A DNA stretch of 64,000 nucleotides from Todiramphus chloris collaris (lineage: Eukaryota; Chordata; Aves; Coraciiformes; Alcedinidae), in NCBI GenBank assembly GCA_025345505.1, contig JANVCC010000077.1, positions 3,132,446 through 3,196,445 of the forward strand, read 5' to 3'. Made by a program: the position numbers and the translations under genes. Positions within the stretch are counted from its first letter, which is position 1; each line of letters begins with the position of its first letter. Of the stretch, positions 14,260-25,761 are shown in pieces. The notes below the pieces were generated by a model. It was given only the letters and a program-made list of their open reading frames with translations, was not told the origin of the DNA and did not search any database.

Positions 14260-14475
14260 TTAAAGGCCGTGAGAAGCAACCGGTCAGTTCATTGCCAAAC
14301 TGCTGTAATTCATGGGTGTTATACATGGGCTGCAGTTTGCTTAACATCGCAATCCATGTATTCTAAATTGTTTCCATAGTGCTTGGCCAATAAAATTACA
14401 GGTTTATTATGTTCGAGCGGATCTCTTGTTTAATCAAGAATGCCATGCGTGCTGCGAATGCTAAACTGTTGCTCT
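14260..14475. promoter_or_regulatory. Candidate conserved noncoding element
   Basis: The block keeps several CpGs (GGCCGTGAG, CAACCGGTC, ACATCGCAATCC, TTCGAGCGG, GCTGCGAATG) in an otherwise CpG-poor AT-rich intron. It contains CCAAT-like GGCCAATAAAATTAC and balanced, non-simple sequence. This texture is typical of constrained enhancers, but conservation is inferred and not shown. Confidence 0.35.
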
Positions 14476-17400
14476 AAAAATACTCCTTGTTCTCTTCATG
14501 TTAGAGTGCCTGAATCAAGTCGGGTTTATTTTTCCTTTATGTTTGAATGTAAATCCAGTATCCTTGAATGTGAAGGGCTCATGGCACCTGCAAGTATTAG
14601 CAATAGCTGTTTAAGAGTGCTCTGTGGTATTCTGTCTGTAGCACTGCTAATCTGAGGCATCTAAAATGTCCCAAGTCATTTTTCTGTCATCTTTCTCAAG
14701 GGGAGAAAAAAAAAAAAGCAATGGAGTTTAAAACAATTATGTAGGTGTATTTATAGTTAGAAGCAGATACATAGCTAGACAGTTGTCTCTACACCTGTGT
14801 GTGTTTTTTAAGTTTTTTTTAAAAGTATATGAGATACGTAACATTTTGGGAAGTAAAAGTCAAAGACTTTAAATGGATCTCTGAGTGTATTTTAAAAGTC
14901 ATCCTCTGACTGCAGAACAGTAAGAACTGAGATGGAGTTTGGTGTGGTTTGTTGCTTTAAGTCATCACTGGCATCCAAAAGCTAGGGCTTTAATAAAACC
15001 AAAATACAACAATCTATGGAATGTGACTTGAGCCCTCTAATGCAGTGGAGGACTCTATGGTGCTCTGACAGCTTGGTTCAAGGCTGAGCCCTTGACTCCT
15101 GTTTGTTGTAGCCCTCCATTTCTAATGAGAGCTGGTGTAGTTGCTGGAGAGACCTGTATCAGTTCAGCCTTTTGAAAGGCTGGAGTGGAGAGTACCTTCA
15201 TTCTGCTGTCTTTTGTATGTGAATTTACAGCACGTTACACTGTTCCATTAACTAGGTTTGCTGAAGTTTATTTTTGGAGCACTTGTTGTTGATCCTGCTG
15301 TAAAAGGGCCCAGAGAAGTATTTCTGTTACGGGAGGTGCTTTTTAACTAGTAGTTTGTAGATGATCACCTTTGTGAAAGGATAATTATGAAACAGCAAAG
15401 GCAAAACAGGCTTTGGTATTTGGTCTTTAGTCTGTCACAGATAAAGACTTTCTGCTCATCTTTTCCTACATGTGCAACTTGCCAGGCAAGAAAAAGAACA
15501 TGTACAGAGCTGATGCCCTGACACCATCAGTTTTGAATCAGTCCTCTTGTCCACACCATGCTCTAGTCCTTCATCAGCTCAACATTTTCACATGAAAAGC
15601 ATGTTGCTGTTTTGTCTTTGAACTTTATTTTCCCTTTGAAGAAGGTACTTCTCATGGTGAACTTCTGCACAGTCACAAAGGCAGAACATGGATTGGATTT
15701 TTTGGATTTAGCTTGTTTTATAGTATTCTGTTTTGGAGACTTGTGGTTATTAGAATTATTCTTAATGATGGGTTTTCAGCAATCATATGAAATGTGGAGT
15801 GGAGGTGGGTTTGTTCGTTGAAGGATCACAGCACAGAGAGACCTCTCACTGGAAATTGTTGAGATGACCTAGCTTCACCTGAAGAGGAATTGTCAGATTT
15901 AATGCCTAGTGCCCTATTTAAGATTTTGTGCTCATATGTCATAAGAGAATGGGCTTGAATTTCACTTTCAAATAAGCCTTGGCAACTCTCTCTGTCCTTA
16001 TTGCAATCCAGAGACAACTAGAGACTTATTACTCATTCTTCGTCTAGTCTCTAGTAAAACAGGGCAAACTGGTGTGCCTGGCCTATCTCTAGCCCATATT
16101 TTTGTTTCAGAGCAGGTACCAGTCTTAGGTTTTATTGAATAGACATAACAGATGCTAGAGAGACTGTATGACAAGGAGTGACAAGGGATTGTCTCAAGTC
16201 CACTCCTGTGACTTCATGGTGTTCATGATGACAGGACCTTGTGGTGTAATGGGTGGGGGAGAGGAAGAGATTATTCCAGTGGAAATGCAGGGCTCTTGAG
16301 ATAGTAAGTAGGAGAATGAAGCTATCACAGACTTAATGTTCATTACAGATCTTGTTATGTCAATTGGTGTTCTTCCTGTTATGTTCCTTAAGGAGCAGAA
16401 GGATTTTTGGAAGCTTTGAGAAACTTCTGGTGCTCAACTGAGAACATGCCAATGCTGGAGTAGTCAGTGGGACTATTCATGTTTTTTAGAGCCCTTCTGC
16501 AGTGATGGACAGTTTTTGGTATCTCAGTGCAATGTACAAGAGAACCTTACACCTCATGTATGTGAAATTCCCTGAAGGTCAACTGAAGACCCTGCAGAGC
16601 TATGGTCTTTACACCCTGGCTTTTGGGTCCTGGTGCTCTTGTAATGATGGAGAGAGCCAGTGCAGGTGCTTGCAGAGCAAAGCAGCTAGCCTTCTCTTTG
16701 TCATGTAAGAGCGAAAGGAATCTGTATCTCCTGCGTTACAGCATACCAAATCATGATCTTAGAAACAGTCCCAGTTTAAACATCAGTCTCAGTTGTCATA
16801 AAAATGATTCTTATGAGGAAGGATATAGATGGTGGCTTGAAATGAAGACCATGCTTCAATTTCTCCACTGGCTAAAGGGCAAGAATTTTTCAGAGTGGTT
16901 GCATAAGGTCAAACCTTCTGAAAGTTTTCTACTACAGTTAGGGTTGCAGTATGGAATGAGTAGATATTTTCACCTGACCAACTGCCCCTGAGCCTCAATC
17001 AGCCCTAAAAGGGTTGCAAAAATCAGTAGTGCTATGTATTTCTGCAGTAGTGATTTGGCTTTTTTCTTTTACACAATCTATGTGCATAAAGTAGACTCTG
17101 TACTTATGAGTTTCCTACTTTTACAGCTTTGAAATTCTCAGCCTTAATGTTGCATTAAAGGAGATTTGAATTCAAGTTCCTCTATTTTTCTCAGCTTCTG
17201 TTTTTTAAGTAACAGAACACTTAAGTCTGTAAGAAAAATTGCCCTTGACAGCTTTAACTGCGCTGTTCCAAATCTCCCCATGTAGACATTAGCACAAAGT
17301 ATTTCTGAAGTGGGAAAAATATTTTTTTATTTCTTGCAGAACTCGGAAATGGATGAATTTTTTTTTTTTTTCCGAATTTGCCCCCCAAAATTGTAATATT

Positions 17401-19819
17401 GGTCTGACACTGAAATTTATAATTTTATTGTTATTCCTGATATTCCTTCATGCTACTTGTCTGGCCCCAAAGCTGGTGTTAGTCCTTCAGAGGGCAATAT
17501 TTTGGGGGTGGAAAAAAAGAAAAAGGGTTTTTTTTTTTGTTTAATTTCCTACAGGGTCAGACTTTAAGCAAATACATTTTACCTATCTTTAGGAAATACT
17601 CAGATGGGAAAAAATGTTCACTCTGTATTATCTGTACCTTTCTTCCAAATCTTTATTTCCTTGTCAGGCACAGAACAGGCTGCTTGGGAAGATAGGCCAT
17701 CTGGTTTGAGTGACAAACCAGACCTCTGATTTGGGGGGTCAGGTACCCTTTCTGCCTTTACTCTTCTGCCCATGTCCTGAGTATCTCCCAGGGCCAAGTC
17801 CATGGACTGTGGCTATTGTGTCTTGCTGCCTGGAAGAAACCTTAGACCTAATTTAGGTTCCCGTGGTAGGGCATCTTAGGGGGCGGCTCTTCCAGGTCAC
17901 ATGGCAGGAAGCATCCCATCAGTCTCTTGTATTCACAGTTTGTAAGTCTTCATGTAGCCAAGCGTGAAGGAGGAGGACCACAGTGTGTTCCTTCTGTTAG
18001 GCAGGCAGTACAGCGCCTGCACACTCCTGTTCCACTTGCTAGGTGGCTTCTTTATCTCTGGGTGAGGCTATTTAGAGGCTATTGTGATACAGATCATGTT
18101 CATTCTTTCTTACTGATACAGCTGCATTTTGAAATAATTAAACGTCAGTGGAAAGCAGAGCTAAACCCTTTAGGACTTGCCTAGTGTGAATGTCCTCAAA
18201 CTGGACCTTTTGGCCTCCTTGGGGTGATAAGGAAGGACCAAGTTCTTTGGGTTATCGGGCAGAATCGAAATAGCTCTGGCCCCATGGTGCTTAGGTCTGC
18301 TCTCTGGAGGGGACAGTGTGCAAGCCTGGATGCCTCATAATGAAAGGAAAAACTGAGTCTTCAACATTAGAATTCTCTCTCCTCCGTTCTGTTGCATGTC
18401 ATGGAAACTGTCGCTAATGTCTTGCATAGGCCAGTTTACTGTTAGTGTACCTGTTCCTCTGGGCTCCAGAAGAAGAACAGAAGTTTCTGTAGGCCCCTTA
18501 GATGAGGGAGGATTTAATGCTTACTTAATGTGGTGCATGTACGCAGAGGAATCGTTCTCAACCCAGTTTTTGGAAATACAGTGAGCTAAATTTCATGCAA
18601 ATCTGCTTGATTTGGCCCTTCAAAAGAGATGACAGGGCTCCAGGGATGTTTGGCATGAGCAAGGAGCTGCTCCATACGGGAACAAAGGAAGGAAATTGTT
18701 CAAGAGTGTGTTTTCACAGCAACAAATAAAAATAATTTTGCTTAATTACTTAATGATACAATACAAAGAACAATAATAATAATTAAAAAAAGCTAGGTAG
18801 CTATGGCACAAAGTGTTCAGGCACTGTAGTGTTGATGAAACATGAACAATAATACAGAAAAAATGATGAGAACAAATACAATTAAGGGTGATTAAAATCA
18901 GGAGTAGAGATTAGTTCAAAGGAGTACCAGTAGGAAAAGGAGCTGCTAGGGCAGAGTTTGACCTTACTGCAGTTGAGCCACTAAGTTTCAAAGTAGATTT
19001 GGGCATCTGCAGATGGGAACTCCAGCAGAAACATAGGTTCAAGGTCAGAAGAGTACAGTTGTTGGACAGACCACGTTTTTATTACCTTAATATATAAGAT
19101 AATCAGTTCATTTAATCTTTGTTGAATCTATAATAATGTAAAAAATATGTTAATTGGCTAGTTAGCACTCAAACTATTGCTTCTGACCTTTTGTCTGTGG
19201 AAAGCCTTGCCTCATGCTTGTCTCTCACCTCCAGCACTTTTCTGTGCTGTGTCCTGTGCAGTCTGACTGACCCAAGTTGCCTGTGATAGTTACTCATATA
19301 TTCTAAACTATCACTTATATTTTTATCTTACTCCTCCTGTGATGATTCTCATATTTCACTTTCCCTACTATTTAATTGTATGTATAAATATTCTGCCTAG
19401 CCATATTTAAAGAATTATGATTAAATCATGGGTTTATACTAATGATGTTACAGTTGTTCAAGGTCAGATAGTAAATGTGAGGGGAAAATCTAAGTATTGG
19501 ACTTTGGTAACCGCAGTAACTATAGCAGAACAATTTGTGCATATTGCCTTTTTTCCCCTCTGTGCCTACACGTGTCACCTGGCAAACTGCAACAGTCATT
19601 ATTTCCCTGGGCTGTTCAAGGTAGGGAATAAGCCAAATTTTAAGGTACTTGGATTTGTTGATGATAAGGATCCAATGGTGGGAGTGGAAGGTCTTTTAAC
19701 CGGCCATTAAAAGCAGATGCAAGGGCTTGTCTCCCACCAGGTGCATCCTTTCATGGTAACATCTGTGAAACTCCAGCTTTCGGACTGGTTCCCCTGGAGG
19801 GAGAAGGATGTTTTCTTAG
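14476..19819. other. Unique intronic sequence with scattered homopolymers
   Basis: T-runs occur near 17358-17370 and 17529-17538, and an A-run near 14707-14717. The segment 18720-18900 is AT-rich with repeated AATAA/TAATAA. No exon or RNA gene recognised. The inverted repeat at 16017-16055 is listed separately. Confidence 0.55.
16017..16055. repeat. Perfect inverted repeat, 10-bp arms, 19-base loop
   Basis: ACTAGAGACT at 16017-16026 is exactly complementary to AGTCTCTAGT at 16046-16055. The loop is AT-rich. The hairpin is short compared with microRNA precursors and no function is claimed. Confidence 0.85.
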
Positions 19820-19860
19820 AGTAATATTGTTCAGAATTAAGTAATACTGTTTCAGAATAA
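19820..19860. repeat. Two-copy imperfect tandem duplication of about 20 bp
   Basis: AGTAATATTGTTCAGAATTA is followed directly by AGTAATACTGTTTCAGAATA. The copies differ by a C/T change, an extra T and the tail. This is most simply a local slippage duplication that has since diverged. Confidence 0.85.
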
Positions 19861-22800
19861 AATTTCCATCACAGAGTAATCTCCCTGTAGGTGCATGAGC
19901 AGGCATGAAAGTTGGGAATAGAATGGGGGGGCTCTGATCTGAGTGCCAGGCCAGTGACCAGACTGCATTGCTAACATGGTTGCTTCTCCAACACCCTTTT
20001 CCTGCTGTCATGATGAAGGAAAGGCTCTGTGTTTTAGGGAGCACAACAGGCATGTATTTCTGTGACATGGCACTTAATTCCCTGCTGCTGTTTACCATTC
20101 AATCTTGCCTTCAATCCTCAAGGAAAAGCCTGACCTGTCCTGGCAGTTTATAAGATGTCAGAGGGCTTCACTTTCTTACCTACTGTCAACCCATTGAGAA
20201 CTATCCCGTGAAGGTAGTGCACCCACACTTGGAGTTAAGTCATTCCTTCTTTTCAGGTTCCCATGTCAGAAGCTTTAAGTGGCCCTTCAGCAGGTATGTG
20301 ACTCCACAGGGTTGAACTGCTGCACAAAATCTGATGATTCACAAGTGGTATCATCAGGTAACTGGAAGAAGAACTGACCCAGCAAAGTAAATGGGGTTTG
20401 TTTGGGTTTTTTTTTTTTAATTTTTGTCTTGAACTTAGTAGAGATTTGCACACAGCAGCTTTAGAATAAAGATGGAGAAGGGGAAAAAAAGATTAAATTT
20501 CACAAGGCTTTGCTTCTTAGAAAAAGGGAAGAATTGGTAGATATGATCCAGCATGGGTTGCTGAATCAATAAAAATAAATTATGAGTACTTTGCTATCAC
20601 CTCTTATAATGTATGATAGGGGACCCTTAAATCATATCGATACCTGTCAGGAGAGATTGTATTTATGTTTAACTGAGTTACACAGAGATAAAAGTCAGGC
20701 TTCTGTTATTTTAAGCAATGTGGATGTCTTTTCTGATGGGAATGTGTGTTTATGTGTGTCAAGGCCATCCTGAAGAGCTGAGAAAGATTCTGTGAAACAC
20801 AGCTGTGTTTTTTCAGGGGAGCGGGTCAGATAACTTGGGGCATTTTTTTCTGTCTCTGGCTTCTGTAACTAGTGCTACTCACAAGCTGCTGATAGTTTTG
20901 GAGAGTTCACTCCCCCCTCCAGTCTGTTTATTCCTAATGGTCTGGAATTATACTTAAACGTCTCCCGTGTTTTATTGCTGTTCTTAAAAAGGTGACTAAC
21001 TCACCGTGCCTTGCCCAGACACTCTTTCTTAATGCTTTGTGGCTAATAATTCTAATCATACTGAGCTTTTATGGAGTGATTATTTCCCCCCCCTAGAAAG
21101 AGGAAAAAGGCTTTGTGATCTGACCTGGTAGCTACGTTTTAGGGCTCTACTGCAGCCTCTGTGACAGAGTCCACCTGCTCTTTAAGGGCTGATAACCTTG
21201 CTGGAGGCCTTTCTTTTATTTCTTTAAGAAGGTGGTGTTAAGAATGTGGTTGTAATTTTTTTTTTGTGTATGCGTGCATGCACTAAAGGCAAGCTTGTGG
21301 GTGTGCAGGAAGGATTATTTGTTGAAACTGAGAATTTACCAATGTGGTGAGGTTTTGTTTGTTTCCTTGGAAAAAGTGTTACATGAGAGATACTGTGCAA
21401 TTTTTAATGTGTAGTGGGATGGAAGAGCAATGTGGCTGACTTGCAGATGTCATACAGCTAGTGGCCCCTTATTTTTGTGATAATTGGAAGCCTCTGGTTT
21501 GAGAGGTGACAAATCTGACTTCTTTTACCATGTTACTGTAAAACATTACAGTCAGATTCCTCTTCTGAGTCCTGGAGGTATTAGTCACTGCTTTGCTGGT
21601 GCTGTTACTTGGCTGCATTCACAACTGTGTCATGGACTTCTGGGTGCAAGGTACTCCTTCATGTAGCCTAAATCACAGCCCCTGCACCAAAATGTTTAAA
21701 ACCAAAAGCATGAGCAGACCCTGTTGAATTGAAATCAAAATCCTCTCTAGATTTGTGTGAGCCCAGAACAGTAAATCTATGACACCAGATGAGGTGTCTC
21801 AGTGTTGATGCCAATGGATGCTTTTTCTCTGACAGGCTGGGCCTGCCCTTGAATTGCCAAAGCAGAGAACCAAAATATAACAGACCTGCCCTGATGGTAA
21901 TTGCATGGGAGAAGGGAGTTGGGCTTTCCAGAGTTGGCTTTTTCTGCAAAGCATTGTAATGCTTTTGGTTTTTTCCACCCTCATTGCAAGCCCTGTAAAT
22001 GGGAATTTCAAACCTCTGCTTATATCCCGAGGGCTTTTTTTTGTGAGATAATGTGATCGGTCTCCAGTGTCCCAGGGGAATCCATGGGAAGCATTCTCCA
22101 GCTTTGGCTGATTCTTATTCTGCTGCCTGATTTGCATTGAAAGGGAGGAGGACAGGGGACAGAAGAACATACCGTGGCAGTTTTCATACTGGAAAACAAA
22201 AAGTAACTCAGCCAAAGGAGGATTAAAGGAGGACGTCTTTCTTTTAGTTACTGGTTCTTGTTTTGAGGACAGATTTGACAGTCTCAGCTGTTTGGAGATC
22301 ACAAGTTCACTGAAACATGTTTTGCTTTTGTGTGTGATCTTGGGACTTGTCTCTTTGAGTTTCAGAGGGTTCTTTTGCTTGCACTGCCTGAAGCCACCCA
22401 CAGATTGTTTTCTGTCTCTCTAGAGATTTAAAAAAGTACTTCACTGATGCTTAAGTTGACATCTCTTTACTCTTGCAAAAGTGTCGCTCTGCTTTCCAGT
22501 GGGCAGGATTTGGCCTGTGTTTGTTGTTAGTACCTCTGTTATTTACTTCTTATGTCTTAGGATGAGTTATTCCTTAACTGCTAGTATCTGGAGATATGTT
22601 TTCTTCAGCTATGTTCACCAGGCAGGGGAAAAGAAGGTAGATTGGTGTTTAAGGTGTATGTGTTCCTTTTTTTGCTAATAGTTCTGTTACTGTGGGTGAG
22701 CTTGGATTGGTGCTTTATCTTTGAGGTGATGCTTCTTAGCTTAAATTAACTAAATGGATTGAAGTGGATTATTTCAGCTATGTTAAATTCCTGGATGGAG

Positions 22801-23570
22801 ACTCTTTTTCAGAATAAAGTAGTCTTTAATTTGATTTTTCTCATGGCATTTGTAAAGTGAATTGAACCTAACTCTTCTTCTTGTCTGTTGCCATATAGAG
22901 AAATGCTTAATCTTTCTCTGCCTCTGGTTCTTCATCAGTAGAACAAAGATGACATTACTTGCCTTGTTTCACAGTGGTGATGCTTGCAGAATCTGTTAAC
23001 ACCTGTAGAATTTGAATTCCTTACCTGGGAGTTCTGTAAATACTTCTCACACCAGAGGTAGTACTCTTGGGTATTGGCAACTGCACTCAGACCTCCAGGG
23101 TAAATGAGGATGGTGATGATGTGTAGTGTGATCACATACATGCATGCCTGTATTTTTGAGGGTTTGAAGTGATTTTGGTGAGATGAAGGTCATGTAGTGA
23201 TTGTTTTTGGGAACTGATGTACCTTGATAGGATAATACTTGTACTGGAATGTACTTAATTTTCTTCAGAGCAGTCTGTGTTGTGCTGTGTTTTGCAGTTT
23301 CAGCTAAACTGGTGTCGATAACGCACCAGTGTTTTAGGTGTAGCTGAACAGTGTTTCACAGTGCCAGGTTTCCTGGTTCTCATTCTGCCCACCCCAGGAG
23401 TAGGGTGGGAGGGGACATAGCTGGGACAGCAAATTTGGGTTTTCTGTCCTATATATCATCCTCAGCAGTAACAGCTGTGGAGTAGGCTTTCCAAAGCAGC
23501 CATTGTTCAGAGTCTGGGTTTGCATTGGTCTGCTGTGGGAGGCACTCAGTGACTGCCTTTGCATCACTAC
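19861..23570. other. Unique intronic sequence; contains a 200-codon minus-strand open frame
   Basis: No exon or repeat was recognised. The longest open frame in the window lies here on the minus strand (21799-22401, 200 codons). Its translation is Lys/Ser/Pro-rich with no domain, signal peptide or family resemblance that I can see. It is treated as noncoding and discussed as a finding. Confidence 0.5.
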
Positions 23571-23640
23571 TATTTTGTTGTTGTTTTGTTTTGGTTTTTT
23601 TTTTTTTTAAGGTTTGGTTTGTTTGTTTGTTAGCTTGTTT
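23571..23640. repeat. T/G-rich low-complexity tract
   Basis: TTTTG and GTTT units surround an unbroken run of 14 T (23595-23608). Simple sequence. Confidence 0.85.
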
Positions 23641-24013
23641 CTCTTTCCTTCACTTATTAAACTGTCTTGGTCTGTAACTACAAGTTTTTCTCACTTTCGC
23701 TTTTCTGCCTCTCTTCTCCATCCACCTGGGCTGGGGGGAGAGAGGGGTGTCTGCATGAGTGTGTGCTTGCTGGCTGGGGTCAACCAACCACACACTTAAT
23801 CACGAATGTATGTTGAGCATGTAAACGATCTCCTTCACATCTTCTGAGCTTTTATGTGGGGGAAGTTAGGCTAACATCGGTGGCATTTGCCTGAATTAGC
23901 TTTGAATGCAGAGATTGTATGAAAGACCACCTTATTTAGTAAATGTGTCACCCTAAATAAACCCATGAGTTTGTTGATCAGTTAATCTTTAATTATTAAT
24001 TTTGTGCCTTAAG

Positions 24014-24074
24014 CCCCCCCTCCCCCCAAAACACAAACAAATGAACAAAAACTAAAACTATCCCCAAAACAACA
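24014..24074. repeat. C-tract followed by A/C-rich simple sequence
   Basis: Seven C, a T and six C are followed by AAAACACAAACAAATG-type A/C-rich sequence. No tandem unit is maintained. Confidence 0.8.
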
Positions 24075-25725
24075 AGGTCAAAAAGGAGGAAACATCTAGG
24101 GACCTGCAATGAGCAGTGCTGCTGGCTTTTAGGTCCCAGAGCATTTTAAGCCAATTTGCCTTCATCTGTGAGCAGTTTAACTAATACTGGTTCCCAGTAG
24201 CCTGTGGCTGTTTGCATTTTAAGTTTACTTTTGGGTGCTGTTGCTCTCATATGGATTAGGGAAAGGCAGATTAAAATTGCAGACAAGCTTCTGGTGGCTA
24301 GTGAATGGGGGAGGAAAAGTTGCAAACATCATGGAAATAGGCCTGTAGGTGGGAAATGGAGACCCCGGTGTGCCAGAGCAAACGACCAGACCGTTACCAA
24401 TTTTCACATGTAAATCTGTCTATGATCTCTTTGTTGTGCTGTGAGCTGCCTAGTGCTCATCCCTTTGCTCATTATTAATTACACTTGATAAATATATGGA
24501 CAGGGCTACTGATGAGTTGTGTTTCTCCCTGCTGATACAGCAGGATCACTTACGGAGGAGATGAATTCCATGAAATAGATCAGAGCTGGCCTTTCCAATG
24601 TCTACCTGAAATGATCACCTCTCTGGCTGCTGTGCTGTTCTCTCTTCTCTCTCTAATACGAGCATCATCAGATACAGGAGCATGACTGTCTTTGTGACAC
24701 TTTTTGGTGTTTCTGAAGTTCATTGTCCACCTAGTGAAGGAAGTGCAATGCCTTTACGCTCTAATTTGTGGAGAGTTCTGTTCCCCTGTGGGCTATATGC
24801 AAAGCATTTTGCCAGTTCAGAATTGGCAAGATCTGGAGGACAGTTAATGAACTAAAGTAATTTTCCGTCATAGTAGAATTTTATGGTCATGAAAGATTTT
24901 CATACCATCAAGTACTCTGAAAAGCTTCTGAGCACTCCTGTGATTTATGGGCTCAGAGATTCTTAATAATTGCCTGAACAACAGGGTTCCCTTCAGGGAT
25001 GTGCTTTCAAGATGGAATGAAACCTGGGCAACTTTTTTTTTTTTTCTTTCCTGTTTTCATGCCAGCCAAGCTGTGTCAGGACTCAAGGCTGCAGGATTGG
25101 GCAGTCTTGGAGAATTGCTGGCCTTGTTTTAGAGAAGCGATCCATCATATTAAATCTGGATTTAGTGGTTCAGTACACTATACAGCATGATGGCAGGATT
25201 TCTCAGTGCCAGAGACTCTTAATCTGTATTGTAGTATAAGCCATTGAAAAAAATTAATTGTCAGGGGTTGGTGTTTTTGTCATGCAAGCCTTATAGCAAG
25301 GTATTCAGCAGACAGTATAGTTTCTGCAAACCAAAAATATATGGACTGTGGAGAGGCACATGTGTAAAATAAAGTACATAAATTCCTGCAGGACTGGAAC
25401 ATCACTTGTTTCCAAAGAAAATATATTTTTCCTGATTATCTTTTCTCCATCTTCGCTTCTGTCTAGAAAGCCAAATCAGTTTATTGAATTATTCAAGTCA
25501 TTTAGTTTTGTGTAAGCTCAGCTTGAAATTGTGTTTTTCAGACGGTTTGTATTGCCTTAAGGGAGTTGTAATTCAGCCTTGCCTATTTCCTTACTCTGTC
25601 CTGCAGGCTGGTTTTTCATTTTTTGATTTTCAACTAGCTGAGCTGCTTGGAGCCCTGAGGGCCACCCACCCCTGGGGTGTCCTGGGAAGCACAGCGTGGC
25701 CATGTGGAACCTGGCCCACGTGAGA
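24075..25725. other. Unique intronic sequence, nothing recognised
   Basis: Unique DNA with a T-run of about 13 near 25029-25041. No exon, RNA gene or transposon was supported. Confidence 0.55.
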
Positions 25726-25761
25726 CAGGGAATACAGCTCACATCTGAGCTGTATTCCCTG
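25726..25761. repeat. Perfect hairpin: 16-bp arms with 4-base loop
   Basis: CAGGGAATACAGCTCA at 25726-25741 and its exact reverse complement TGAGCTGTATTCCCTG at 25746-25761 flank the loop CATC. Pairing stops abruptly on both sides. This is the strongest short inverted repeat I found in the window. A 16-bp uninterrupted stem is shorter than a canonical microRNA precursor, and an arm created by local template switching is a simpler origin. Confidence 0.95.

Noticed and set aside
25726..25761. microRNA gene
   Set aside because: The stem is 16 bp and pairing does not extend outwards, too short for a canonical precursor.
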